Shown: positions 24,709 through 33,045 of the stretch, piece after piece
How positions within the stretch are numbered: position 1 is the stretch's first letter
How the letters are laid out: the number at the start of each line of letters is the position of its first letter
Source of the DNA: Dehalococcoidia bacterium
GTDB taxonomy: Bacteria; Chloroflexota; Dehalococcoidia; Dehalococcoidales; Fen-1064
Assembly (NCBI GenBank): GCA_011171075.1
Contig: DUFD01000036.1
Coordinates: forward strand, 1-37,822
Direction: 5' to 3'
DNA length: 37,822 nt
Position numbers and translations under genes: made by a program
Notes under the pieces: generated by a model
Databases searched by the model: none
The model's input: only the letters and a program-made list of their open reading frames with translations
What the model was told of the DNA's origin: nothing

Positions 24709-25095
24709 TATTGCATATATATAGCTGATACCTTTAGCTTTGTCTCGCAGGATTTTGGCCTACTCGATAACATACTCCACCTGTTCAGGTGTAAGGCCAG
24801 GTAATATCCGTTTCTCAACATTGGGTACATCCACTCTACTGATTGGATTATCTTGAAGGTAGCCTTACTTGGTAGCCCAGCTACACAGTGCACGAATCGC
24901 CCGGTAGTAGGCATGCTTGCCGTTGGTGCATTTACGACTAGCTAAGAAGCTATTGATCCCTTGGCTAGTGAGAGGGTAACTACCTAAAAATGGCTTCAAA
25001 CAAGTCCTATAGAACCTTATAGACTGTAGTGAAATACCTTGCCTACGGGACTTGATAAACTCCTCAAACAAAAAGTCGGCGTCAACAAACGCCAA
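24690..25095 (-). pseudogene. Decayed tyrosine recombinase/integrase, N-terminal domain only
   Basis: Reading the minus strand from about 25095 (TTG; the frame is open further upstream), the protein starts with AFVDADFLFEEFIKSRRQGIS, followed by SIRFYRTCLKPFLGSYPL, a SAM-like core-binding domain of phage/XerC-type integrases. The same frame passes a TAA after ALCSWATK (about 24866), continues as GYLQDNPISRVDVPNVEKR and LPGLTPEQVEYVIE, meets a TAG, and continues as AKILRDKAKGI. The catalytic Arg-His-Tyr domain is absent. It lies 18 bp from the 3' end of tRNA-Lys, the usual position for an integrase next to its attachment site. It is a relic of an integrated element. Confidence 0.75.
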
Positions 25096-25112
25096 CTCAT
25101 TTGTCTGCTTAT

Positions 25113-25188
25113 TGGTGAGCCGCCCAGGACTCGAACCTGGAACCGGCTGATTAAGAGTCAGCTGCTCTGCCAGTTGAGCTAGCGGCCC
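25113..25188 (-). tRNA. tRNA-Lys (anticodon CUU)
   Basis: A full cloverleaf reads on the minus strand. The acceptor GGGCCGC pairs with GCGGCTC (one G-U), the anticodon arm is GCTGA-CTCTTAA-TCAGC with anticodon CTT, and the T-arm contains GGTTCGAGTCC. The 3' CCA is encoded (25115-25113). The integrase relic at its 3' side suggests that this tRNA served as an integration site. Confidence 0.95.
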
Positions 25189-25241
25189 GAATACATCTCT
25201 CAGTTTAGCAAAGCCAGAGATAGCTGTGCAACTAGGGGTGC

Positions 25242-25835
25242 TTACTCGGGTATCTGCCCCTCTTTGAGCACTATTTGCTCGAGCGGTACGCGGGGTCTGG
25301 CTGGAGGGTCTTCGTCAGCGTAGCCTATCAGCAGCAAAGTTAATACCACGATATGTCTCGGCCATCCCAGGGTCTTGGCGGTCTGCCCGAACCTAATCCT
25401 CTGCACCCAGCAGGTACCGAGTCCGAGGGCGGTGGCCATTAGCACCATGTGTTCGATGGCGATGGCCGTATACATGTGTGCATCTGGCAGAAACTTGCTC
25501 ATATCATCCCATTCGGCGCTATCAGCACCAAAGTAATCGGAGTTGGGTGGGGCGAGCTTATGTCCTTTGACGAAGGTGAGTAGCTCGGAGCCACAGACGA
25601 TGACTACCGGCGCCTGGGCTACCTGCGGGGACTCGCCGATGACGGCTTCCTCGAGGAGCCGCTTCTTTAACTCACCTTCTTTGATAACCTGAAAGCGCCA
25701 CGGTTGCCGGTTGGTACCGGATGGCGCCAGACGACCGGCCTCCAGAATCTGGTTAATCAGTTCATCAGGTACGGGGTCAGGTTTGAATTTCCTGATGCTC
25801 CGTCTTTTCTCAATAGCCTCGGCTACTGTCAACAT
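25242..25835 (-). CDS. Nitroreductase-family FMN oxidoreductase
   Basis: 197 residues, ATG with AGGAGGTAAC. N-terminal IEKRRSIRKFKPDPVPDE and APSGTNRQPWRFQVI are the FMN-binding signature. Central MVLMATALGLGTCWVQRI and the C-terminal PRVPLEQIV are also typical. Members reduce nitro groups, quinones, flavins or enones with NAD(P)H as homodimers, and some dehalogenate iodotyrosine. The substrate is unknown. The next minus-strand gene upstream starts at 26603 and ends about 90 bp away. Confidence 0.9.
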   Translation of the reverse strand: MLTVAEAIEKRRSIRKFKPDPVPDELINQILEAGRLAPSGTNRQPWRFQVIKEGELKKRLLEEAVIGESPQVAQAPVVIVCGSELLTFVKGHKLAPPNSDYFGADSAEWDDMSKFLPDAHMYTAIAIEHMVLMATALGLGTCWVQRIRFGQTAKTLGWPRHIVVLTLLLIGYADEDPPARPRVPLEQIVLKEGQIPE

Positions 25836-25928
25836 GAGATGTTACCTCCTTATGTCGCTGCTTTGAATGCTAACACAATGCCCGTACGGGTGACAAATCG
25901 GAAATCGAGGAGAGCTTACCTGACGGAG

Positions 25929-26603
25929 TTAGATAGTCGGGATGTCTTTGCTTTCTTCGGTGATGCGGGCGGCAATCCTGGCCAGCTCCCAGCAGTACTC
26001 GTAGAGGTGGAGTCCCTTACTCATGGCCACCAGCTCGCCGTCAGCGACCCCGATTTCATCTGCCATGTATTCTTTGAGGAGCTGAATTGCGGCCAGGTTG
26101 GAGGGGAACCCGGCCCAGAGGTCCCACGAGCGGAAATAGACAACAAAGCAGAGGCGGCCATCATGGATTCTGGTGTCGATTGCCCTGAGGCAGGGCGGGT
26201 CTGAGAGCTTGATAGACTCTTCGTTACCAACTGCCATGAAGGCCTGGTTGGTGTTGTGGCCGTCTTCCTTATACATCCGGATGACTTCCTGGATTTGCTT
26301 TTCCAGGTACTGGCCGTAGGTGTACTGCTCTCCCTCGGCCTTATGGGCTGTCATCAGGTAGGGCAGGTAGCTCTCGATGTAGTCCATGGTGGTAGGCGGT
26401 GGTACACCCTGTGGCACATCGGGGATAAGTGGTCGAGTTCCCGGATAAGCTATCTGCAGCACTACCATGTCAAGCTCTTTACGGCGCTCGCCGGCATAGC
26501 TTCCCCGGTCAATCCTGTACTCCCGGCCCAGAGTCAGGGTCTTGTTCAGGCAGATGAACCATGCCTCGGAGAGGTCGCGGGCCTCGATTACTGTAATTTG
26601 CAC
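25929..26603 (-). CDS. Thymidylate synthase-like protein (short, archaeal-type)
   Basis: 224 residues from GTG 26603. The C-terminal half carries the thymidylate synthase core: DPPCLRAIDTRI with nucleophile Cys138, VYFRSWDLWAGFPSNL with Arg158, Asp161 and Asn169, and KGLHLYEY with His199 and Tyr201. YTYGQYL near 94-100 matches the upstream substrate-site region. Classical ThyA is about 264 residues; methanogen-type enzymes are nearer 200-220, as here. It would methylate or hydroxymethylate dUMP/dCMP with a folate or pterin. Substrate choice, dUMP or a modified pyrimidine, cannot be settled. It is in a run with two genes of unknown function. Confidence 0.75.
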   Translation of the reverse strand: MQITVIEARDLSEAWFICLNKTLTLGREYRIDRGSYAGERRKELDMVVLQIAYPGTRPLIPDVPQGVPPPTTMDYIESYLPYLMTAHKAEGEQYTYGQYLEKQIQEVIRMYKEDGHNTNQAFMAVGNEESIKLSDPPCLRAIDTRIHDGRLCFVVYFRSWDLWAGFPSNLAAIQLLKEYMADEIGVADGELVAMSKGLHLYEYCWELARIAARITEESKDIPTI

Positions 26604-26618
26604 TTTATCGTATTTCCT

Positions 26619-27323
26619 TCACCGCCGTTTTCGGAAGATATTGAGAAATCTGTCTTCGTATTCATCGAACAGGCCCCAGCGGTCGAGCTCCTCTTTGAGC
26701 GTTTCTGGGGCTGTCTCCCCATGCGAGACCTGCCAGAAAAGCTCCTCAATCCTGAGCCTGACGTCGGCGGGGACGCCACGGCTGTCTACATCCAGGAGCC
26801 CTTGGGCTCCCAGTTGCCCGATATTATCGCTAAGCGACCTTCGGGTCATTTCAAAGATGAACCTTATCAGGGCAACGTCCCAGAGCTCGTCGAGTCCTTT
26901 GATGATGGCAGCCAGGGGGTCACTGCGCTGGTCAATCTCGGCATTTATTTTATCAACCACCGACTGCCAGTGTCCGGAGATAATGTTGAGTTCCTTGGGC
27001 TCGTTCTTATATGCATAGAGCAGTCCGGGAACGTTAGGACCGTACTCGTGTATCAGGGATTCGAAGTATCTCCTGGCGTCACTACTGAAACCTTCAAGGT
27101 GTGAGAGGTAGTAGGGAGTGACAATCTTCGGTCGTTCGGCAAGTACCCGACCTTCCCTGACAACGGTCTCCGTGCCGGTGTCAACCAGCTCTGAATAGGC
27201 CGGTTCGGTGACCAGGTAGTAGTAGATATTGGTCGTCCCGAAGGTATAAAGATTCTGGCGGGGCGCACGCAATATCTCGGTATACTCAACCGCTCTTCGG
27301 ATTTTTTCGTCGTCGGTATCCAC
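26619..27323 (-). CDS. Unknown protein in the thymidylate-synthase-like cluster
   Basis: The start is probably GTG 27323, 6 nt after AGGAGG; the ATG at 27329 directly abuts the ribosome site. About 234 residues, soluble, charged, mostly helical in appearance. Recognisable but unassigned segments are LRAPRQNLYTFGTTNIYYYL near the N-terminus and a C-terminal EELDRWGLFDEYEDRFLNIF. There is no signal peptide, helix anchor or known catalytic motif. It ends 15 nt before the thymidylate-synthase-like gene, so the two are probably co-translated. Confidence 0.75.
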   Translation of the reverse strand: MDTDDEKIRRAVEYTEILRAPRQNLYTFGTTNIYYYLVTEPAYSELVDTGTETVVREGRVLAERPKIVTPYYLSHLEGFSSDARRYFESLIHEYGPNVPGLLYAYKNEPKELNIISGHWQSVVDKINAEIDQRSDPLAAIIKGLDELWDVALIRFIFEMTRRSLSDNIGQLGAQGLLDVDSRGVPADVRLRIEELFWQVSHGETAPETLKEELDRWGLFDEYEDRFLNIFRKRR

Positions 27324-27357
27324 CGTCATCCTCCTGCTTCCCCTCTCTCCATGCTGT

Positions 27358-27948
27358 TCAATCTATACTCAATATTTCCCGTCGATATTCGCTGAGGTGT
27401 TCAAGGTAGGGTGCTTCAAGCTGTATCTGGAGTCTCCGCCATTCCTCCTGGAACTGGGGCTGCCGTTCGACGTCGACCCTCATCCTGGCTGCAGTGCCGA
27501 GTTGCTGCTGGATGGCCTGCTGTACCCTGGCTTCGAATTGCGACCTGAGCTGCTCGTATGCCTGCCGGCGTTGCTGCTCGCCCTGCTCCGTGTAGTGGCT
27601 GAAAATCTGCCTGATACGACTGTGGGCGTTTTCGACACTGGCCTTGTCGTTTTTAACGAGCTTCAGGCCGTCCATTGCCTTCTTATTGGTTCTGCGAATG
27701 GCCTCGTTTCTGGGTAGCTCGACATTTCTCACCAGCACTTCTGCGGCAGCGGCGGCAACATATTTTCTCTCGTTTTCCTTGTATATACCGAGCTCGACTA
27801 CCAGGTTGCAGTCTTCCTTAAGGTACTTGGCGGCCAGCTCCTGTCCCTTCGGCTCCAGCTTCCATTTCAGGCGCTCTTCCTCGGTGGCGTCACCCAGCTT
27901 TTCCAGCTTCTCCATGGCTATCTGGCGAGCGCTCTTGATGTCGCCCAT
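27358..27948 (-). CDS. Unknown coiled-coil-like protein heading the cluster
   Basis: 196 residues, ATG with GAGGGGTG. Highly charged and helical; the region 105-175 is rich in Gln, Arg and Glu (EQGEQQRRQAYEQLRSQF) and is probably coiled coil. There is no transmembrane segment or catalytic motif. It precedes the 26619-27323 gene on the same strand by about 35 nt. I do not recognise a characterised family. Confidence 0.75.
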   Translation of the reverse strand: MGDIKSARQIAMEKLEKLGDATEEERLKWKLEPKGQELAAKYLKEDCNLVVELGIYKENERKYVAAAAAEVLVRNVELPRNEAIRRTNKKAMDGLKLVKNDKASVENAHSRIRQIFSHYTEQGEQQRRQAYEQLRSQFEARVQQAIQQQLGTAARMRVDVERQPQFQEEWRRLQIQLEAPYLEHLSEYRREILSID

Positions 27949-28091
27949 AGTGCACCCCCTCGGGGTCGATTATCATGAATGAGTTCTCTTGGTAAGATTA
28001 TACAGGATTAGTAAAGAGGCATAAAGCTTTTAGTAAAGGGGGGTCTAATGAAATATGGAATAGTAGTTCTCCTTTTAAGTTCTTTTGCTGT

Positions 28092-28099
28092 GGTATAAT
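28092..28099 (+). promoter_or_regulatory. Extended -10 promoter giving a leaderless transcript
   Basis: TGGTATAAT (from 28091) is a TGn extended -10 with a perfect TATAAT at 28094-28099. Its expected start point (about 28106) coincides with the ATG of the next gene. Confidence 0.5.
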
Positions 28100-28105
28100 C
28101 CTGTC

Positions 28106-28765
28106 ATGATTTTCAGTAAGAAATATTTGATAGGTCTGTCGACAGCCATCATTTTAGGTTCTGCTTTCTTTTTCCTTATTCTTCTATTTATGTGGCTTCC
28201 AGACCAGACCGAGGAGTATTGGAAGAGCCTGCCGCAAGCATTAGTAACGTTCGCTACTTTGATGCTTGCCTTTGCTGCTTTCTGGACCATCAAGAACAGT
28301 AATGAACACGAAAAACACCAACGAAAAGAACGATTACTTATGCAGATTATTGATTGGGCAGTGGAAGTTGATAGTTGCGCATATATTGAAGACTGGCCAC
28401 CAACGGTCTTTGATAGTAGACGGGTCATTTTAATGCGGTATGAGATGGTGAATGCACGCGGTAAACACATTAGCTCTCTCGGACGACAGGCATTTAGCGA
28501 TTCTATTCAGAGTGCCGTATGTAAAGCTATTAATACCCTCAACGAATACAGGTTTATCTTAGCTACAAATCTTGGTTTGCTTGCAGACACTGTACCTATT
28601 GAGCTAGAACGTAAACAGGAGCTAATTGCTGAACTTAGTTCAGCAATGGAACAAGGTGAGAATGAGCTTACCCGATTGTTGATTGAACATGAACTACGAC
28701 TATCTGGCTCACTCAAACAATTGATAGATTCCGCTAACGAACAGCTAGCTTTACTTGCTAGTTGA
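28106..28765 (+). CDS. Membrane protein with two N-terminal helices and cytosolic helical domain
   Basis: About 219 residues from ATG 28106; a TTG at 28085 is open in frame but would overlap the -10 element. Two hydrophobic segments (about residues 7-29 and 42-60) are followed by a charged helical domain (HEKHQRKERLLMQIIDWAVEV...). The C-terminus contains ELERKQELIAELSSAMEQGEN. The low-GC, Glu/Ile-rich composition differs from the pheST genes downstream and suggests acquisition. No named family is recognised. The 2TM-plus-cytosolic-domain form is common in small sensor or effector membrane proteins. Confidence 0.65.
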   Translation: MIFSKKYLIGLSTAIILGSAFFFLILLFMWLPDQTEEYWKSLPQALVTFATLMLAFAAFWTIKNSNEHEKHQRKERLLMQIIDWAVEVDSCAYIEDWPPTVFDSRRVILMRYEMVNARGKHISSLGRQAFSDSIQSAVCKAINTLNEYRFILATNLGLLADTVPIELERKQELIAELSSAMEQGENELTRLLIEHELRLSGSLKQLIDSANEQLALLAS

Positions 28766-29163
28766 TGGTGACACAGTTTATATTGCTTGAATGTGGGTAA
28801 CCCCCAAGGGGGACACCCCCTTGAACCCCCGTTCCAAAGGGGTTCCACAGCTGGACACCCCAAAACGGTGAGTAGGCATTCTTCAGGCAAGGGTCATTCG
28901 CACCTAAAATAGAGCCAGACATAGGCTGCGAGACATTTCACTATCTAGCACTACTAAGAGAGTCAAAGAGGGGCGTAAGCCCCTCTTATATTCATCTTCC
29001 CCTTCCCCGGAGGGGAAGGGGATACAGGGGATGGGGCCAGCACTACCAAACCGGGATGGAAATTAAATAAACGAGCATCCAGGTATTACCAATTATATGA
29101 ATGAGCATAAATACCTTGACCCTCCAGCGAGTGATGCCCTATAATCCAACGTGAGAACAAGCA
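28766..29163. repeat. G/C-tract intergenic block with four hairpins
   Basis: CCCCC-AA-GGGGG lies at 28801-28812. GAACCCC pairs with GGGGTTC (28823-28845). AGAGGGGC-GTAA-GCCCCTCT forms an 8-bp stem (28967-28986). A stem of CCCCTTCCCC / GGGGAAGGGG with a GGA loop plus a flanking T-A pair lies at 28998-29022. No gene, T-box or riboswitch was recognised. The hairpin at 28967 may end the 28106 gene, although the T-tract is poor. The rest looks like a dispersed intergenic repeat. Confidence 0.55.
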
Positions 29164-30219
29164 ATGCGTGAAAAACTGGAAGAACTGCTGGCCAAAGCCC
29201 GTGGAGAAATTGCGGGTATCGACGATGGCAAAGACCTTGAGTCGTGGCGGATTCGTTACCTGGGCAGGAAGAGCGAACTGACAAATATTCTGCGTGGCCT
29301 GGCTACACTGTCGCTTGAAGAAAGAAAGGCGGTCGGCGCGCGGGCTAACGAGGTCAAGACCTTGCTGGCTGAGGTGCTGCAACAGAAGACCGAGGAGCTG
29401 AAAAGAGAATCGGCGCAGCAGTCACTCCGGGTGGATGATGCCCTGCTTGCCCGTGGCGATGTTACCCTGCCGGGTCGCCCTTATCCGGTCGGACGGCTGC
29501 ATCTCATCACCCAGACAATTAACGAGATGTGTGAAATTTTCGCCTCGATGGGCTTCCAGGTAGTTGAGGGGCCGGAAGTAGAGTGGGACTACTACAATTT
29601 CGCAGCGCTTAATTTTCCCGAAGAGCACCCGTCACGCAACGATTATTCGACCTTCTGGGTTGACTGGAAATCTCCGAATCCGAAGGGACCGATACTGCTG
29701 CGTGCCCATACTACCTCAGTCAGTGCCCGTGTCATCGAGTCCATGGAGCCTCCCATTAGGGTAGTCGAGCCGGGTAAGTGCTACCGTTACGAAGCTATCG
29801 ATGCTACCCACGGTGAAGTATTTTACCAGCTCGACGGGTTGGCGGTTGATAAGGGCATCACCATGGCCGACCTGAAAGGAACGCTCTATGAGTTCGCCCG
29901 CCGGTATTTCGGGGAGGACAGGCGGGTGCGTTTCCGCTGTGATTTCTTCCCTTTTGTTGAACCCGGTGTTGAGATGGCGATTGAGTGTATCATTTGTCAT
30001 GGCGAAGGCTGTCAGCTGTGTCGCGGTGAAGGCTGGCTGGAGATACTCGGGGCGGGTATGACTCACCCCGAGGTGCTCAGGCGGGGCGGCATCGACCCTG
30101 ATGTCTATACCAGTTTTGCCTTCGGTATAGGCATTGAGCGGATGCCGATGCTGCGCTACGGCGTTGACGACCTCCGCCTTTTCTACGGGAATGACTTAAG
30201 GTTTCTCAAGCAGTTTTAG
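29164..30219 (+). CDS. pheS: Phenylalanine-tRNA ligase, alpha subunit
   Basis: 351 residues. The N-terminal helical arm (MREKLEELLAKARGE...LGRKSELTNILRGL) is followed by the class II catalytic core: HPSRNDYSTFW, the motif 2 region (FFPFVEPGVEMAIECIICHGEGC) and motif 3 (FAFGIGIERMPMLRYG). The CxxCxGxGCxxC insert before WLEILGAGM is a usual zinc-site variant. It forms an alpha2beta2 tetramer with PheT, whose gene starts 1 nt later. The ribosome site is weak (GTGAG). Confidence 0.96.
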   Translation: MREKLEELLAKARGEIAGIDDGKDLESWRIRYLGRKSELTNILRGLATLSLEERKAVGARANEVKTLLAEVLQQKTEELKRESAQQSLRVDDALLARGDVTLPGRPYPVGRLHLITQTINEMCEIFASMGFQVVEGPEVEWDYYNFAALNFPEEHPSRNDYSTFWVDWKSPNPKGPILLRAHTTSVSARVIESMEPPIRVVEPGKCYRYEAIDATHGEVFYQLDGLAVDKGITMADLKGTLYEFARRYFGEDRRVRFRCDFFPFVEPGVEMAIECIICHGEGCQLCRGEGWLEILGAGMTHPEVLRRGGIDPDVYTSFAFGIGIERMPMLRYGVDDLRLFYGNDLRFLKQF

Positions 30220-30220
30220 T

Positions 30221-32632
30221 ATGAAGATATCGCTAAACTGGATAAAGCAATACGTTGATACAGACCTGCCACCCAAAGAGGTAGCCCGGCGACTGACTAT
30301 GGCCGGCAGCGAGGTCAAGGGTGTGCAGGTAATCGGTGAGGGCTGGGAAGGTATTGTTGTCGGCCGGATAACGGCGGTAAATCCCCACCCCAACGCCGAC
30401 CGACTTACCCTGGTGACTATCAACCTTGGCAGCAGCGAGGAAACGGTCGTCTGCGGTGCGCCCAACGTTGCCGTCGATGCCATGGTGGCCTATGCGCCGG
30501 TCGGTGCCCGGCTTATTAATCCGCACACCGGTGGGCAGGAAACATTGAAATCGGCCAAGATACGCGGCGTGGTCTCTAATGGTATGGCCTGCTCTGAGAA
30601 AGAGCTCGGAATCTCGGACGACCACACCGGCATTCTGATTTTGCCTGAAGGGTTCGAGGTAGGGAGGCTGCTGGCTGATTGCCTGGGCGACGTCATTTTC
30701 AACATGGATGTTACCCCCAACCGGCCCGACTGTCTCTCGATAATCGGTCTGGCAAGGGAGGTTGCCGCCCTTACTGGTGGGACGGTGCACCTGCCCGACG
30801 CCAGCTATGAAGAGACTGACGAGTTGATTGATAACCACATTTCGATTGAGATTGAAGCCCCCGACCTATGTCCCCGTTACTGCGCCAGTCTGATTAAGGG
30901 GATTAGCATCGGTGAATCGCCGCGATGGATGCAGGAGCGGCTTATATCCTACGGTATGCGGCCGATAAACAACATCGTTGATATAACCAACTTTGTCATG
31001 CTCGAGTATGGGCAGCCACTACACGCTTTTGACTACGAGAAGCTGGCGGGTAGGAAGATAATAGTCCGCCGTGCCGGGGAAGGTGAAGAGATAGTTAGCC
31101 TGGACGGCGTCGAGCGGGTCCTCGGCAGCAATATGCTGGTCATTGCCGACGCGGAGCGTGCCGTAGCCGTGGCCGGTGTGATGGGGGGTGCCAACAGCGA
31201 GGTCACCGAGGAAACAACGACGATATTGCTTGAATCGGCCAGCTTTAACCCGCGGAGCATTCATTATACGGGGCGGACACTTGATATGCCCAGTGAGGCT
31301 TGTATGCGGTTTGAGAGAGGTATCAGCCCCGAACTCACCATGCCGGCAATAAAACGGGCGACCCAGCTTATGGCCGAGTTTGGTGGTGGGCAGGTGGTCA
31401 GGGGTATCGTAGATGTGTACCCCGGCAGGGTGGAGCCGCAACCGGTGGCTGTTACCACCGGGGAAGTAAAGCGGGTGCTCGGTGTGGAGTTCAGCCGGGA
31501 GCAGATTGAGGGTACTCTTACTTTACTGGGATTTGAGTGCCGGCCCGGTTCTTCAGAATCGGAGGTGGTGGCGACCACGCCTTACTGGCGGAGTGATATC
31601 AATATACCAGTGGACCTTGTCGAGGAGGTTGCGCGCATTATTGGTTATGACGAGATACCGACCACGATGCTGAGTGACCCGATACCCCGACAGACCACAG
31701 AACCGATTATCGGTCTGAAACGCAAACTCGGTGAGAGCCTCACTGGTTACGGGTTCTATGAGATTATCTCCGACCCTCTGGTGAACCTGGAGATATTGAA
31801 TAGGCTGTATCCGGAGTCGCATTCGCCAGCTTCATCACCACTTAGGCTGGCTAATCCAATGACTATAATGCATGAATACCTCCGTCCTAACCTGCGTATC
31901 TGTGTGCTAACAGCCATGGTAAACAATCGGCATGCCGAGGGGCCTGTCCGTCTCTATGAGCTTGGTAAGGTCTACCTTCCACGTCCCGATGACCTGCCCG
32001 ATGAGGTTGAGATGCTCTGCGGTATGCTCGGTGGCCCCCGTAGCGAAATGTCATGGCAGGCTAAGACCGATAAGGCGGTATCATTCGATTTCTTTGATGC
32101 CAAAGGCATCGTCGAGGGGCTGCTTACTCGACTGGGGGTGAATGCTCGCTACGAGCCTTCTACTGATGAGACCCTACACCCTGTGAAACAGGCCGCTATC
32201 CTGGTCGGCGGCAGGCAGATTGGCGTGGTCGGTGAGTTGCATCCTGCCGTAACGGAGGCTTTCGATATCCCTGACCCGGTTTATCTCTTCGAAATCAGCC
32301 TGCCGGAGTTGCTGCCGTTCACTCATGAGTATCGGTTGTTCCAGCAGATACCGCGTTTTCCGAGCATGCTCAGGGATATCGCCCTTGTGGTTGATGCCGG
32401 GACTGCCTACCAGAAGGTGGTTGATATTATCGAGGGCTTTCCACTGGTTACGCAGGTTTCACTGTTTGATGTTTACTCCGGCGACCAGGTCCCGCCGGGG
32501 AAGAAATCGCTCGCCTGCCGGATTACCTACCAATTACCAGACCATACCCTTACTGATGAAGAGGTCAATAAGGTCGAACAGCAAATTCTCGGCAAGCTCT
32601 CACGCGAGCTTGGGGCTACGCTGCGTTCCTAG
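30221..32632 (+). CDS. pheT: Phenylalanine-tRNA ligase, beta subunit
   Basis: 803 residues, full length. Domains in order: an EMAP/OB-type tRNA-binding domain (about 40-150, NPHPNADRLTLVTI), the B3/B4 editing domain (about 210-390), B5 (about 405-475), the catalytic-like domain, and the C-terminal ferredoxin-fold anticodon-binding domain (about 708-803, FPSMLRDIALVVD...). Adjacent to pheS; the two form the holoenzyme charging tRNA-Phe. Confidence 0.96.
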   Translation: MKISLNWIKQYVDTDLPPKEVARRLTMAGSEVKGVQVIGEGWEGIVVGRITAVNPHPNADRLTLVTINLGSSEETVVCGAPNVAVDAMVAYAPVGARLINPHTGGQETLKSAKIRGVVSNGMACSEKELGISDDHTGILILPEGFEVGRLLADCLGDVIFNMDVTPNRPDCLSIIGLAREVAALTGGTVHLPDASYEETDELIDNHISIEIEAPDLCPRYCASLIKGISIGESPRWMQERLISYGMRPINNIVDITNFVMLEYGQPLHAFDYEKLAGRKIIVRRAGEGEEIVSLDGVERVLGSNMLVIADAERAVAVAGVMGGANSEVTEETTTILLESASFNPRSIHYTGRTLDMPSEACMRFERGISPELTMPAIKRATQLMAEFGGGQVVRGIVDVYPGRVEPQPVAVTTGEVKRVLGVEFSREQIEGTLTLLGFECRPGSSESEVVATTPYWRSDINIPVDLVEEVARIIGYDEIPTTMLSDPIPRQTTEPIIGLKRKLGESLTGYGFYEIISDPLVNLEILNRLYPESHSPASSPLRLANPMTIMHEYLRPNLRICVLTAMVNNRHAEGPVRLYELGKVYLPRPDDLPDEVEMLCGMLGGPRSEMSWQAKTDKAVSFDFFDAKGIVEGLLTRLGVNARYEPSTDETLHPVKQAAILVGGRQIGVVGELHPAVTEAFDIPDPVYLFEISLPELLPFTHEYRLFQQIPRFPSMLRDIALVVDAGTAYQKVVDIIEGFPLVTQVSLFDVYSGDQVPPGKKSLACRITYQLPDHTLTDEEVNKVEQQILGKLSRELGATLRS

Positions 32633-32696
32633 AGCTCCTATCTACGTAAAAACCTGCACAATTGTTTTCTTTGACCATTTGATTTCCATATATTTG

Positions 32697-32728
32697 TCTG
32701 ATATAATCAGAACATACTGAAAAATCAG
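32697..32728. promoter_or_regulatory. Extended -10 promoter with two CTGA/TCAG palindromes
   Basis: TCTGATATAATCAGA (32697-32711) is a perfect palindrome that contains a TGn-TATAAT extended -10 (32699-32707). A second CTGA-AAAA-TCAG follows at 32717-32728. Both lie just upstream of the AbrB-like gene and probably bind a regulator of this arsenic-linked operon. Confidence 0.5.
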
Positions 32729-32759
32729 AGTATCATCAATATTCTGTGGGAGAGTCGTA

Positions 32760-33026
32760 ATGGATACAATCGGAAATGGCGACTGTTGCAGCCCCGAGGC
32801 CGGTAGTTGCTGTCGGGTTGAGGCATTGGTCAGTATTGACGAAAGAGGCCAGATGGTGCTCCCGAAGGAGCTCAGGGAAAAGGTTGGCATCCGGCCCGGC
32901 GATAAGCTGGCACTGACCACCTGGGAGAGGGATGGTCGGGTCTGTTGCATTACGATGACCAAAGTCGAAGAGCTCACCGATATGGTCAAGGCGACACTGG
33001 GACCGGTAATGAGAGATATTCTGTAG
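32760..33026 (+). CDS. AbrB/SpoVT-type protein with Cys-rich N-terminus (HgcAB-associated-like)
   Basis: 88 residues. A swapped-hairpin AbrB DNA-binding domain (VSIDERGQMVLPKELREKVGIRPGDKL, about 24-50) follows an N-terminal arm with two CC pairs (Cys9-10 and Cys17-18); a third pair is Cys62-63. The same combination is seen in proteins annotated as HgcAB-associated in mercury methylators, but no hgcA or hgcB is here. The three vicinal Cys pairs suggest a soft-metal (As/Hg/Sb) sensor. The arsM gene starts 19 nt later. Confidence 0.8.
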   Translation: MDTIGNGDCCSPEAGSCCRVEALVSIDERGQMVLPKELREKVGIRPGDKLALTTWERDGRVCCITMTKVEELTDMVKATLGPVMRDIL

Positions 33027-33045
33027 GGGAAGGGGAGAGGTTTAT

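Noticed and set aside
24607-24804. 65-codon plus-strand frame in the orphan transcription unit
   Set aside because: It runs through the terminator hairpin and T-tract and has no ribosome site.
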